A stretch of 64,000 nt of DNA, taken from positions 930,001 through 994,000 of the forward strand of contig NZ_KB905342.1 in assembly GCF_000378765.1 (NCBI RefSeq), given 5' to 3'. This document shows, in pieces, positions 43,912-52,823 of the stretch. The DNA is from Psychroflexus tropicus DSM 15496 (GTDB lineage Bacteria; Bacteroidota; Bacteroidia; Flavobacteriales; Flavobacteriaceae). Positions within the stretch are counted from its first letter, which is position 1. Each line of letters starts with the position of its first letter. The notes beneath the pieces were generated by a model. The model had not been told where the DNA came from. It did not search any database and saw only the letters and a program-made list of their open reading frames with translations. Position numbers and translations under genes: made by a program.

Positions 43912-46773
43912 ATGAAGAAAATTACTCTATTATTCATACTTTTTGTTTTTGCTAGTGGACCAATTTTTTCTCAATCCAATGGTGATAATATTTTTGTTGA
44001 AAATTTAGGTGGTACTGATTACGTCATTCATGCTTTCACAACTACTGGTACTAGTACTTTTACTCCGCCATCAGGTATTACCAGTGTAGATGTGCTTATT
44101 GTCGCTGGAGGTGGTGGTGGTGCAGGACATACTCCATATAACAGTGCTGGTGGAGGAGCTGGTGGAGCAGGAGGCTTGATTTATGAAACAAATTATACTG
44201 TAACATCTGGATCCCCATTTTCCTTAACTGTTGGTGATGGGGGTAATGGAAGAGACGGAACAAATACTCCCGCAGATAATGGGGAAAACTCTGTTTTTGA
44301 TGGCTTAACCGCTCTTGGCGGCGGTGGCGGAAATATCACCCCTAATGGACCTGGCCCTGCAGCGGCTAGTGGTGGATCTGGAGGTGGAGGAAGACAAAAC
44401 CCAGCTGGACTAGGTTTGCAACCTGGAAGTGCTGATGGTGGATTTGGTAATGATGGTGCCAGAAATAGCAATGATGATGGCGGTGGTGGCGGAGGCGGTG
44501 CAGGAACAGCCCCTTCTGATATCACAGGACCTGACGGTGGTAATGGTGGAGATGGTCGTAATTATAGTGGCTTCTTTGGAAGTGCTTATGGTGAAGCTGG
44601 ATTTTTTGCCGGCGGAGGTGGTGGCGGCGGAGATGCTGCTGGTGCACAGGGACTTGGTGGAGTAGGTGGCGGTGGAGATGGTTCCAGTGCTAGAGATTTA
44701 ATCGCGCCAGAATCAGGAATGCCTAACACCGGTGGAGGTGGAGGTGGAGGAAGCTCTGTTCATCCCGGAGCAAGTGGTGGTTCAGGTATCATCCTTATTA
44801 GATATAGACTATCGGACGTTACAGACTTTTTCTTTGTTAACGATGGTCCTTGGAACGTAAATACAAACTGGTCAAATAACACTCTGCCTCCTTCTGGAGC
44901 TGATGTCACCATAGCTGCAAACCCTCAAGTATTAAACCCTCAATCTGTAAACAATATTGAAGTTTTTGCAGGAGTACAGGTTGATATTGATACTGGTATT
45001 AATTTGTCGGTTAGTGGAGATATCAACAGTTTTGGTGATTTTATTGGGGATGGTGAAGTTATATTAGACGGAACATCAGCACAGACGATTTCAGGCGGTG
45101 GTGCTTTCGAAAATCTAAGACTAGATAATCCAACTTCGGTTGGCGTCACTGATCCTACAGATTTATTTGGTGTATTGTATATTGATCAAGGAGATTTTAA
45201 CTCTAATGGTAATTTAACACTACGTTGCGATTTCACTACTGCTAAAACCGCTCAGGTTGGACCAATTCCACTTGGTTCCAATATTAATGGAGATGTTACT
45301 GTAGAGCAGTGCTACCCGGCTAGACGAGCCTTTAGATTTATAAGTCCTTCGGTAACCACAACCACATCCATTCGAGAAAACTGGCAGGAGGATCCTGTAG
45401 ATTACTTAGATGATCCGCGTCCAGGTTATGGAACACATATTACTGGAGTAGAACCAGGTGCTGCCAATGCCACTCTTGCTCAGGATGGTGATAATGGATT
45501 TGACTATAGTCCATCAGGTAACGTGTCAATGTTTACCTTTGATAATATAAATACAATCTGGAACGAGATTGGTAATACAAATGACCCTTTAGTTGCAGGA
45601 GCTGCTTACCGCTTGATGATTCGGGGAAACAGAAGTGTTGATATTACAGATAATGGTTCACCTATAAGTAACACTGTATTAAGTAGTGAAGGCGCCCTTG
45701 ATGTAGGTAATCGATCATTTAGTAATTTATCCTCTACAGCAGGAGCCTTTAATTTTATAGGAAACCCTTATCAAGCCCAGGTAGATATAAATACTTTGCT
45801 TGCAAGTGCTACAAATGTATCTGCATCAGAATACTACGTGTGGGACCCTACTTTAGGAGGACCCCCAACAGTTGGTTCATCAGGAGGTAGAGGTGCTTAT
45901 GTGACTGTTGATTTGGCTACTGGTACCAATCCTAACGGGTCGACAGCAAATCAATATTTACAACCTATGCAGGCTATTTTTGTTGCCACAGGTTCTATGG
46001 GAACTCCACCTTTAATTGATTTTGAAGAAAACATGAAGGCTGTAGTAGAAGTCCAGACTACTGGCAAATCGTCTATTGCCCTCGAATACATCAATATTCA
46101 GCTCTTTACTTCAGAGTCTTTTGCAGAAGACAATACCCCATCAGATGGCTTACGAATCATGTTCGATAAAGCCTATAGTCTTTCTACAACAGATGATTCG
46201 CCAAAACTTGGTAATCTAGATGAGAACTTGGCCAGAGTTGAAGATAATGTGTATTCGGCTATCGAAAGACGACCATTCCCGGAGGTTGAAGAAGAGTTGG
46301 CATTGTTCATCAATCAGTACAGAAGAGAGGCATATGTGATGAAGTTTGATTTAACAGATAACCTCAATACTCAAGTCTACCTTAAAGATGCTTATTTAAA
46401 TGAGTTGACTGAGATGACTAGTTCAGCAAATACCTATGCCTTTAGCGTAGACAATTCTATTCCTGAATCTGTAGCGACAGATCGCTTTAGTTTGGTTTTT
46501 GAACCTGAGAGCTTATCCACAGTAGAAGAGAGTCTGTCTACTTTGAGTCTATACCCTAATCCTACACAGGGTAAGTTTAGTGTAGGCGGTAGAATATTGG
46601 AGCAGGGTGCAGAGCTGGAGATCTATAATATGCTGGGTCAGCAGGTGTATAAAAGAACCTTGCAGGGTAAAGCCAATGTTGAGGTGACAGATTTCAATGC
46701 TAATGCTGGTCTTTACTTAGTTAAACTTACTACCAATCGAGGAGAGAAAACCTTCAAACTGATAAAAGAATAA
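43912..46773 (+). CDS. large glycine-rich T9SS-secreted protein with type A sorting domain
   Basis: A 953-residue protein for the type IX secretion system. The signal peptide (MKKITLLFILFVFASGPIFS) is followed by a glycine-rich region (about 45-300) with many GGGG-type runs interleaved with Asn, Asp and Ala, as in Gly-rich (PF21722-like) surface domains. A beta-rich middle follows (about 300-860), with the WNVNTNWSNNTLPPSGADVT motif. The C-terminal type A sorting domain has LSLYPNPTQGKFSVGG and ends TNRGEKTFKLIKE. T9SS exports it and may attach it to the cell surface. It is followed 4 bases later by a small PID-like gene. Confidence 0.88.
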   Translation: MKKITLLFILFVFASGPIFSQSNGDNIFVENLGGTDYVIHAFTTTGTSTFTPPSGITSVDVLIVAGGGGGAGHTPYNSAGGGAGGAGGLIYETNYTVTSGSPFSLTVGDGGNGRDGTNTPADNGENSVFDGLTALGGGGGNITPNGPGPAAASGGSGGGGRQNPAGLGLQPGSADGGFGNDGARNSNDDGGGGGGGAGTAPSDITGPDGGNGGDGRNYSGFFGSAYGEAGFFAGGGGGGGDAAGAQGLGGVGGGGDGSSARDLIAPESGMPNTGGGGGGGSSVHPGASGGSGIILIRYRLSDVTDFFFVNDGPWNVNTNWSNNTLPPSGADVTIAANPQVLNPQSVNNIEVFAGVQVDIDTGINLSVSGDINSFGDFIGDGEVILDGTSAQTISGGGAFENLRLDNPTSVGVTDPTDLFGVLYIDQGDFNSNGNLTLRCDFTTAKTAQVGPIPLGSNINGDVTVEQCYPARRAFRFISPSVTTTTSIRENWQEDPVDYLDDPRPGYGTHITGVEPGAANATLAQDGDNGFDYSPSGNVSMFTFDNINTIWNEIGNTNDPLVAGAAYRLMIRGNRSVDITDNGSPISNTVLSSEGALDVGNRSFSNLSSTAGAFNFIGNPYQAQVDINTLLASATNVSASEYYVWDPTLGGPPTVGSSGGRGAYVTVDLATGTNPNGSTANQYLQPMQAIFVATGSMGTPPLIDFEENMKAVVEVQTTGKSSIALEYINIQLFTSESFAEDNTPSDGLRIMFDKAYSLSTTDDSPKLGNLDENLARVEDNVYSAIERRPFPEVEEELALFINQYRREAYVMKFDLTDNLNTQVYLKDAYLNELTEMTSSANTYAFSVDNSIPESVATDRFSLVFEPESLSTVEESLSTLSLYPNPTQGKFSVGGRILEQGAELEIYNMLGQQVYKRTLQGKANVEVTDFNANAGLYLVKLTTNRGEKTFKLIKE

Positions 46774-46777
46774 GATT

Positions 46778-46978
46778 ATGAAATTAAAGCAATCGCATTA
46801 CATAAGTATAGGGATTATACTCATCCTACTATTCATATCCACCGAAGCATCGGCACAATTACCTGTCTTTGATGATGATGTAGGGGATGAGCCGGTAGCA
46901 CCTATCAATGGTCTTATCGCCATAGGCCTGGCAGTTGGAACCTATTTTGGTTTCACTAAGCTGAGAAACGATAATTAA
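46778..46978 (+). CDS. PID-CTERM-like small exported protein
   Basis: A 66-residue protein with a signal peptide (about 1-26, ending EASAQ), a short acidic linker (LPVFDDDVGDEPV) and a C-terminal APINGLIAIGLAVGTYFGFT helix with a basic end KLRNDN. P-I-N before the helix parallels P-I-D in the protein at 27401. The group resembles PID-CTERM sorting proteins of Flavobacteriia. It starts 4 bases after the T9SS cargo gene, and a terminator follows at 47002, so the two make one transcript. Confidence 0.7.
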   Translation: MKLKQSHYISIGIILILLFISTEASAQLPVFDDDVGDEPVAPINGLIAIGLAVGTYFGFTKLRNDN

Positions 46979-47001
46979 TTATCCATCATTTAATGAAAGA
47001 A

Positions 47002-47031
47002 CAAAAGCCTCTAATCAATAGAGGCTTTTGT
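47002..47031. terminator. bidirectional Rho-independent terminator
   Basis: Perfect 12-bp stem CAAAAGCCTCTA / TAGAGGCTTTTG (47002-47013, 47019-47030) with a 5-base loop. It sits between two convergent transcripts, the PID-like gene (+) and the VWA/AAA+ operon (-), and has T-rich flanks on both strands. Confidence 0.75.
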
Positions 47032-47039
47032 AATTCAAT

Positions 47040-47264
47040 TTAATTATTTTTTCTTTTCCTTTCCTTTAAGATTTTAGAATACATTATCACTATATATACT
47101 ATAACGAGCAGAATAGCTAGATATACCCAATTATCTTGGAAAAACTCAGTGAACTCATCAGGTTTATAAGTTTCAGAGCTACTGCCTTCTGGTTTAGGCA
47201 ATTCACTTTGCTGAAACCCTATTGTAAATAAGTAATTAAATTTATTGATTATAGTCAACACCAT
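47040..47264 (-). CDS. small single-TM protein, second paralogue in the VWA/AAA+ operon
   Basis: A 74-residue protein with one TM helix (about 46-63, VYLAILLVIVYIVIMYSK) and a strongly basic tail (ILKERKRKNN). The segment SSSETYKPDEFTEFFQDNW parallels SSESESYRPFELSEFFQENW in the neighbour at 47295. The first ~25 residues (NKFNYLFTIGFQQ) have no match there, so the true start may be further in, but no internal ATG is visible. Last gene of the leftward operon; function unknown. Confidence 0.6.
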   Translation of the reverse strand: MVLTIINKFNYLFTIGFQQSELPKPEGSSSETYKPDEFTEFFQDNWVYLAILLVIVYIVIMYSKILKERKRKNN

Positions 47265-47294
47265 ATTATATAGCCTTCGGATTCTCTAATATCA

Positions 47295-47465
47295 TTATTC
47301 TTCTTTTTCTTTTCTCTTCGATCTTTTAGAAAATCTCACTACTAAAATAATTGCAATGATTAGCAGAGCGATATACAGCCAATTTTCCTGAAAAAATTCA
47401 GAAAGTTCAAATGGTCTGTAGGATTCGCTTTCACTACTCGTTGGGCTGGTTACTGTTTTTTGCAT
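47295..47465 (-). CDS. small single-TM protein, first paralogue in the VWA/AAA+ operon
   Basis: A 56-residue protein: MQKTVTSPTSSESESYRP, then FELSEFFQENWLYIALLIIA as the start of one TM helix, then a basic tail RFSKRSKRKEKEE. It resembles the 47040 gene in sequence and topology, so the two are a tandem duplication. It begins 22 bases after the AAA+ ATPase stop on the same strand. The C terminus is basic and presumably cytosolic. I do not recognise the family. Confidence 0.65.
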   Translation of the reverse strand: MQKTVTSPTSSESESYRPFELSEFFQENWLYIALLIIAIILVVRFSKRSKRKEKEE

Positions 47466-47486
47466 TTCTAATTTATTTATTTGAAT

Positions 47487-48950
47487 TTATAAGCCTTTGA
47501 TGAAATTTCCGAGTGAGTCTCCAAAATTTAACTGCGTATCCACCTGGCTTCTGTCTAGTTTTTTATGTGCTGAAAGTCCCCATAGAATAAATTCCATCCA
47601 AAAGTATTTTTCAGATGAATCATAGTCTGGTACGTGCTTTTCAAGCATGGCTTCGAGCGGTTTAATTTTTGACAGAGCGGATTCGTACTCAGCATTAGAA
47701 TCATCTTCAAAAAATTGAATATCACTATGATCTAGGAACCATTTTAAAATTTCATCATAGGATTGTACTTCATCTTGCTTTTCTAGTTTTTTAATTTCTG
47801 GAAAATATTTAGGATAAAGATTAAGTACTGCAGACTCAATGAGTTGCTGCGCAACAAATTCAGCACCTTCTTCTTCACCTTCATACACCAATTCAACTTT
47901 TCCTGTGATGGCTGGGACAATTCCATTGAAGTCGCTTAATCTAATACAGGTAGTTTCATCTCCGTTAACTAAAGCTCTTCGCTCTGCTGTACTCATCAAA
48001 TTTTCGAAAGCAGTGATACTTAGCCTAGCACTTACCCCACTTTTGGCATCCACGTAATGGCTTTTTCTTGCTTCGATAGAAATTTGCTCTAGTAGAGTCT
48101 TAGCCAGATCTGGTACTACAATATGGTCTTTTTTGAATTGAGATAAATTAGCTTCTTGCTCTGTGATTTGTTTTGCAATCTCAATATCTTTAGGATAATG
48201 AGTTAAGATCTGAGAGCCAATTCTATCTTTCAGGGGGGTTACAATACTTCCCCTATTGGTATAATCTTCAGGATTTGCGGTGAAGACAAATTGCAAATCT
48301 AGAGCCAATCTTAAATTAAAGCCTCTTATTTGCACATCACCTTCTTGCAAAATATTAAAAAGTGCGACCTGTATTCTGGCCTGTAAATCTGGTAACTCGT
48401 TAATTACAAAAATACAGCGATTAGCACGTGGTATCATTCCGTAATGAATCACTCGCTGATCTGAGTAGCTAAGTTTTAAATTAGCTGCTTTTATGGGGTC
48501 TATATCTCCAATAAGATCAGCAACGGTCACATCAGGCGTGGCTAGTTTTTCTGCAAATCGATCACTCCTGTGTAACCAGGTTATTGGAGTTTCATCTCCT
48601 TTTTCTTCGATTAGATTTTTTGCGTAAAGTGATATAGGATGAAAAGGATCGTCATTAATTTCAGATCCTTCAATTACAGGAATAAATTCATCCAACAGAT
48701 TAAGTAATTGCCTTGCTATTCTGGTTTTTGCTTGGCCTCTTAAACCTAATAGATTAATATTATGCCTGGATAATATAGCCTGTTCTAACTGAGGAATAAC
48801 AGTATGTTCATAGCCATAAATCCCTTCAAAAGAATCTTTATTTTGTTTTAGATTAAAAATGAGATTATCTCTTAGTTCATCCTTTATGGATTTACTCTCG
48901 TATTCATTATGTTTTAATTCCCCAAGTGTCTTGAGTGCTGTTAACTGCAT
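47487..48950 (-). CDS. AAA+ ATPase of the magnesium-chelatase/MoxR-like group
   Basis: A 487-residue AAA+ protein. The Walker A is LRGQAKTRIARQLL (G-x2-G-x-x-K-T type, about 75-88); the Walker B region is CIFVINELPDLQARIQVAL, where the usual DE is replaced by NE. It also has VFTANPEDYTNRGSIVTP (sensor 1) and LLEQISIEARKSHYVDAKSG. The start at MQLTALKTLGEL (48950) leaves 1 base after the upstream VWA gene stop. With VWA this resembles ChlI/ChlD or MoxR/CoxE pairs, which remodel or metallate partner proteins; the client is unknown. Confidence 0.88.
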   Translation of the reverse strand: MQLTALKTLGELKHNEYESKSIKDELRDNLIFNLKQNKDSFEGIYGYEHTVIPQLEQAILSRHNINLLGLRGQAKTRIARQLLNLLDEFIPVIEGSEINDDPFHPISLYAKNLIEEKGDETPITWLHRSDRFAEKLATPDVTVADLIGDIDPIKAANLKLSYSDQRVIHYGMIPRANRCIFVINELPDLQARIQVALFNILQEGDVQIRGFNLRLALDLQFVFTANPEDYTNRGSIVTPLKDRIGSQILTHYPKDIEIAKQITEQEANLSQFKKDHIVVPDLAKTLLEQISIEARKSHYVDAKSGVSARLSITAFENLMSTAERRALVNGDETTCIRLSDFNGIVPAITGKVELVYEGEEEGAEFVAQQLIESAVLNLYPKYFPEIKKLEKQDEVQSYDEILKWFLDHSDIQFFEDDSNAEYESALSKIKPLEAMLEKHVPDYDSSEKYFWMEFILWGLSAHKKLDRSQVDTQLNFGDSLGNFIKGL

Positions 48951-48951
48951 A

Positions 48952-50061
48952 TTAAAGATTTTTTCTTTTATTGTTTTCGTAATCTTCAAAAATCATCTCA
49001 CCAAGACCTTTAAGACCAGAAAAGTAAGCGTGACCCTGATTAGATTTAGTAAATTCTCTTACAAATTTTTGTAAATAGGGATCAGAAGCAATCATAAAAG
49101 TGGTGATAGGGATTTTTAATTTCCTTGCCTGAGCGGCCATGTTATAGCATTTATTTGTAATGATTTCATCCAGTCCAGCACTGTTTTTATAATAACTACC
49201 ATCGGATAGTTTTAGGCAACTGGGTTTACCGTCAGTAATCATAAATATTTGTTTATTGGCATTTCGTTTTCTGCTCAAAATCTTCATTGCCAACTGTAAG
49301 CCTGCTACAGTGTTGGTATGATAAGGGCCAACCTGTAAATAAGGTAAATCACCAATTTTCACTGGCCATGAATCATTACCAAACACAATGATATCTAAGG
49401 TATCTTTAGCATACTTGGTTGTAATCATCTCAGCCAATGCCATTGCAACTTTTTTTGCTGGAGTAATTCGGTCTTCTCCATACAAAATCATGCTATGGCT
49501 AATATCGATCATCAGTACAGTACTCATCTGTGTTTGATGATGAGTGTCATTAACAACCAGATCATTTTCTGACATCATGAATTCATCGATACCATGATTG
49601 ATTTGAGCATTTTTAAAACTTTCGGTCATAGAAACCTGATCAAACCCATCTCCAAACTGAAACTCTCTTAAATCTCCCGTTTTTTCCTCTCCTACACCTG
49701 TATGTTTGGTCTTATGTTTTCCGGAACCTCCACGCTTTAATTTTCCGAAGATTTGTTCTAAAGCATGCTTTCTTATCGCCTGCTCTGTTTTATTTGTAAT
49801 TTTTACGCCTGAGTTGCCATCAGGTTTGATTTCTTCTCGGATGTAACCTTTCTTCTTTAAATCCTCAATGAAATCATCTATCGTATAATCTTCTGTTGTG
49901 AGATCATAAGCTTTATCGAGCTCTTTGAGCCAGTCTATGGCTTCATCAAAATCTCCAGAAGTATGAGTAATCAATTCCATAAAGATGTCTAAAAGCTTAT
50001 CAAATAAGCTAGTTTCATCTTCGTAAGTCTTAAAAACTATTCCTTTCCTGTAATTTGCCAT
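48952..50061 (-). CDS. VWA domain-containing protein
   Basis: A 369-residue cytosolic protein. The N-terminal half is helical and charged. The C-terminal half is a von Willebrand A domain with the MIDAS motif VLMIDISHSMILYG (Asp-x-Ser-x-Ser), later FMITDGKPSCLKL (Asp/Thr-Asp-Gly) and PITTFMIASDPYL. It is the first gene of the leftward operon and is 1 base ahead of the AAA+ gene. Pairs of VWA and AAA+ genes are found in many bacteria, with roles in chelatase or stress-related assembly; the role here is unknown. Confidence 0.9.
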   Translation of the reverse strand: MANYRKGIVFKTYEDETSLFDKLLDIFMELITHTSGDFDEAIDWLKELDKAYDLTTEDYTIDDFIEDLKKKGYIREEIKPDGNSGVKITNKTEQAIRKHALEQIFGKLKRGGSGKHKTKHTGVGEEKTGDLREFQFGDGFDQVSMTESFKNAQINHGIDEFMMSENDLVVNDTHHQTQMSTVLMIDISHSMILYGEDRITPAKKVAMALAEMITTKYAKDTLDIIVFGNDSWPVKIGDLPYLQVGPYHTNTVAGLQLAMKILSRKRNANKQIFMITDGKPSCLKLSDGSYYKNSAGLDEIITNKCYNMAAQARKLKIPITTFMIASDPYLQKFVREFTKSNQGHAYFSGLKGLGEMIFEDYENNKRKNL

Positions 50062-50139
50062 ACCTTAAAAGTAGTAGAAATAAGTAGAGCTCAGGAATAA
50101 CTTTGTGTTAAACTGTATTTAAAATAAGCCACGATGAAT

Positions 50140-51486
50140 TCAGGGACTTGATAGATATTTTCTTCTAAATTTTATAACTAAGGCGGCACTGCGTATGATC
50201 ATCCAGATTAAAAAAGCCAACCAAATTGCATACAATTTGAACCCTAAATAATCAAACAAGATTAAAGTAGGCCAGAAACCTATAAAGGTGGCCACTAATA
50301 GAACATTTCTCAAATACTTGGCCTCTCCGAGTCCTTTAAAAATTCCGTCAAACATAAAGGCGATAGCATTAATAGGCTGCATAAGCAGTACCATCCAAAA
50401 CACAGAGGAAAAAAGTAATAAAACCTCCTCATCTTTATTAAAGATAAGACCAATTTTGTTGTAGAATAAAGTACAGGCTGCCATGAGTAAAAGGGCTATA
50501 ATCACGGCGTATTTACTGATGTCTTTACTCAAGTTCCAGAGTTTTGTGTAGGCTTTAGCTCCTAAAAGCTTTCCTCCGATAGCATTGCCGGCATTGGCGT
50601 AACCGTCTATAAAAAAGGAGAAAAAGAGCCATATATTCATGAGGATACTTTGTGCAGCAATATAGTTTTTGCCGTAATCTGTTGCATAAGCATTTGCTAG
50701 ATAAATAGCAATATTGAGAGCTAAGGTTCTTAAGAATAAATTTAAAGCCATAGAAATCAATGGTTTTAAATTGGGGTTAAGGTTGAAGCTGATTTTTAAG
50801 TGGAAAGGGGTCTTACGGATATAAAAATAAAAAGCCATAGATAGCATTACTCCCTGTGCAATAACACTGGCAATTGCAGCTCCCTCCAAATGCATAGCTG
50901 GTAAAATTCCTTCTACACCGTAAACTAAGACAAAATCAAGTACAATATTTACAACGCCACCTATCAAGCTGCATTTCATGGCCCACAGTGTATTCTGGAG
51001 ACCTCTAAACACACCAAAAATTGCAAAAGTGACCAGAGTAAAAGGGTATCCCAATGCTCTTATTCTATAATAGCTTTTTGTATAATCTAAAATTAAGCCC
51101 TCGGCATTATAGGCACTAAAAATAAGTTCAGCAAAAAAAGCGGTGATAAAGTAAATCACAAGACTTAATAAAAGATTTAATAGGAGAGTTTGCGGGACCA
51201 GGGTTTTAACGGCGTGAAGTCTATTAGATCCAAGATGCTGCGAAACCAATGCCGATATTGCTGTTTTGGTTTGTGCTAAAATCCAAATTAGTGCAGATAA
51301 GAATGAACCCACAATACCTGCTGCAGCTAGGGCCTCAACAGAATTATTTTCTACATTTCCAATAATAGCAATGTCAGTTAATGAAATAAGGGGCTCTGCA
51401 ATGCCAGCTATAATCGCTGGGATTGCTATTGTATTAATTTCTTTAAAGGAAACCTTTGGAGAAGTTATTGAAGCTTTAGAGGTCAT
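50140..51486 (-). CDS. MATE family efflux transporter
   Basis: A 448-residue inner-membrane antiporter with about twelve TM segments. The two repeat halves begin near residue 13 (FKEINTIAIPAIIAGIAEPL) and near residue 240. SLTDIAIIGNVENNSVEALA and the DinF-like pattern ALNLFLRTLALNIAIYLAN fit the DinF branch of MATE. It should export cationic drugs or metabolites with Na+ or H+. It overlaps murF by 11 bases at its start, so the two are co-transcribed. Confidence 0.9.
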   Translation of the reverse strand: MTSKASITSPKVSFKEINTIAIPAIIAGIAEPLISLTDIAIIGNVENNSVEALAAAGIVGSFLSALIWILAQTKTAISALVSQHLGSNRLHAVKTLVPQTLLLNLLLSLVIYFITAFFAELIFSAYNAEGLILDYTKSYYRIRALGYPFTLVTFAIFGVFRGLQNTLWAMKCSLIGGVVNIVLDFVLVYGVEGILPAMHLEGAAIASVIAQGVMLSMAFYFYIRKTPFHLKISFNLNPNLKPLISMALNLFLRTLALNIAIYLANAYATDYGKNYIAAQSILMNIWLFFSFFIDGYANAGNAIGGKLLGAKAYTKLWNLSKDISKYAVIIALLLMAACTLFYNKIGLIFNKDEEVLLLFSSVFWMVLLMQPINAIAFMFDGIFKGLGEAKYLRNVLLVATFIGFWPTLILFDYLGFKLYAIWLAFLIWMIIRSAALVIKFRRKYLSSP

Positions 51487-52762
51487 CCAATAGGCTTTCC
51501 AGTTTCATTCCCCTAGATCCTTTAATGAGGATGGTTGAGGGGAATTGTTCTATATGCTCAGTAACATAAGATTTAAGTTCTTCAGTGGTGACAAAGGCTT
51601 CGATCTTTTCGTTGGAAGAAGAGGCTTTTTTAAAATGATGACCACAAACTATAATTTTATCGAATCCTAGTTGTTCACATAATTTGAGGATCTGTTGATG
51701 TTCGTGAATTGATTCCTCTCCAATTTCAAACATATCTCCCAATATCACAGCCTGCATCCCTTTTCCTGTTTTATGAAAGCTCTTAAGTGCAGCCTCCATG
51801 CTTGTTGGATTTGCATTATAAGCATCCAATAAGATAGTCTTATCTTTTTTCTTGATAATCTGCGACCTCATGTTTTCAGGTTCAAACTCTTCGATAGCTG
51901 CTTTAATATCTTCTTTGTCTATTCCAAAATACCTTCCTATCCCTATTGCCGCAGAGATGTTTTTGAAATTATAGCTACCTATTAATTGGCTTTCGATTAT
52001 TAGCCTGGAGTACTCCACAGCCACAAAAGGATTCGCACTTTTGAATACCACCTGACAATCGGATAAAGCCTTCTCACCAATACTGTAATTTTTATAATTG
52101 ATAGCCTTTTCAACCTGAATTTCATCATCTCGGTTGAAGAAAATGAGTCCGTCGTGACTTATTAGATAATCATACAATTCGGATTTTCCTTTGATAACTC
52201 CCTGTACACCGCCAAAGCCTTCAAGATGAGCTTTTCCAAAATTTGTAATTAAGCCGTAATTGGGCTGAGCGATTTTGCATAAAGCTTCAATCTCTTTTTG
52301 ATGATTGGCACCCATCTCTACAACACCTAGATCCAGTTCCGAAGTGAAAGATAAAAGCGTTAATGGCACTCCTATGTGATTGTTAAGGTTGCCCTTTGTA
52401 GCTTTTACTTTAAATTCTTTTAAAAGTACTTCAGTCACCAATTTTTTAGTGGTGGTCTTACCGTTGCTACCGGTGATAGCAATTATTGGAATATCTATTT
52501 GTTTTCTGTGATAGCTTGCTAATTCCTGAAGTGTTTTTAGAACGTCTTCTACAACAAGTTTGAAGTCGCTTTTTTCTTGATTTTCATCATCAACCACAGC
52601 AAGCAGGGCTCCTTTTTTGAGGGCTTCATCTGCATAAGTATTACCATCAAAATTTTCTCCCTTAAGGGCAAAAAAAATGCAGTCTTTTTCCAGTTTTCGT
52701 GTATCAGTACAAACGCTACTGCTCTTTAAAAATTTGGAGTAAAGAAATTCTATCTGTTTCAT
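51476..52762 (-). CDS. murF: UDP-N-acetylmuramoyl-tripeptide--D-alanyl-D-alanine ligase
   Basis: A 428-residue Mur ligase that adds D-Ala-D-Ala to the UDP-MurNAc tripeptide in peptidoglycan synthesis (cytosol). The P-loop ITGSNGKTTTKKLVTEVLL (about 96-114), GVVEMGANHQKEI and LLDAYNANPTSMEAALKSF are the diagnostic motifs. The C-terminal domain is complete. It lies after gldJ on the same strand, separated by a terminator. Confidence 0.94.
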   Translation of the reverse strand: MKQIEFLYSKFLKSSSVCTDTRKLEKDCIFFALKGENFDGNTYADEALKKGALLAVVDDENQEKSDFKLVVEDVLKTLQELASYHRKQIDIPIIAITGSNGKTTTKKLVTEVLLKEFKVKATKGNLNNHIGVPLTLLSFTSELDLGVVEMGANHQKEIEALCKIAQPNYGLITNFGKAHLEGFGGVQGVIKGKSELYDYLISHDGLIFFNRDDEIQVEKAINYKNYSIGEKALSDCQVVFKSANPFVAVEYSRLIIESQLIGSYNFKNISAAIGIGRYFGIDKEDIKAAIEEFEPENMRSQIIKKKDKTILLDAYNANPTSMEAALKSFHKTGKGMQAVILGDMFEIGEESIHEHQQILKLCEQLGFDKIIVCGHHFKKASSSNEKIEAFVTTEELKSYVTEHIEQFPSTILIKGSRGMKLESLLDDL

Positions 52763-52769
52763 AATAAAC

Positions 52770-52801
52770 TAAAAAAGCTCTAATACGAAATTAGAGCTTT
52801 T
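52770..52801 (-). terminator. Rho-independent terminator after gldJ
   Basis: 12-bp perfect stem AAAAGCTCTAAT / ATTAGAGCTTTT (52773-52784, 52790-52801) with a 5-base loop; on the minus strand it is followed by a T run. It lies in the 61 bases between gldJ and murF, ending the gldJ message, and leaves little room for a murF promoter. Confidence 0.75.
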
Positions 52802-52823
52802 AGATAACTTATCTTAATAAAAA

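Noticed and set aside
44193-44525. Pro-rich 110-codon open frame on the minus strand
   Set aside because: It is the antisense shadow of the glycine codons in the T9SS cargo: GGN read backwards gives CCN. No start context or neighbours support it.
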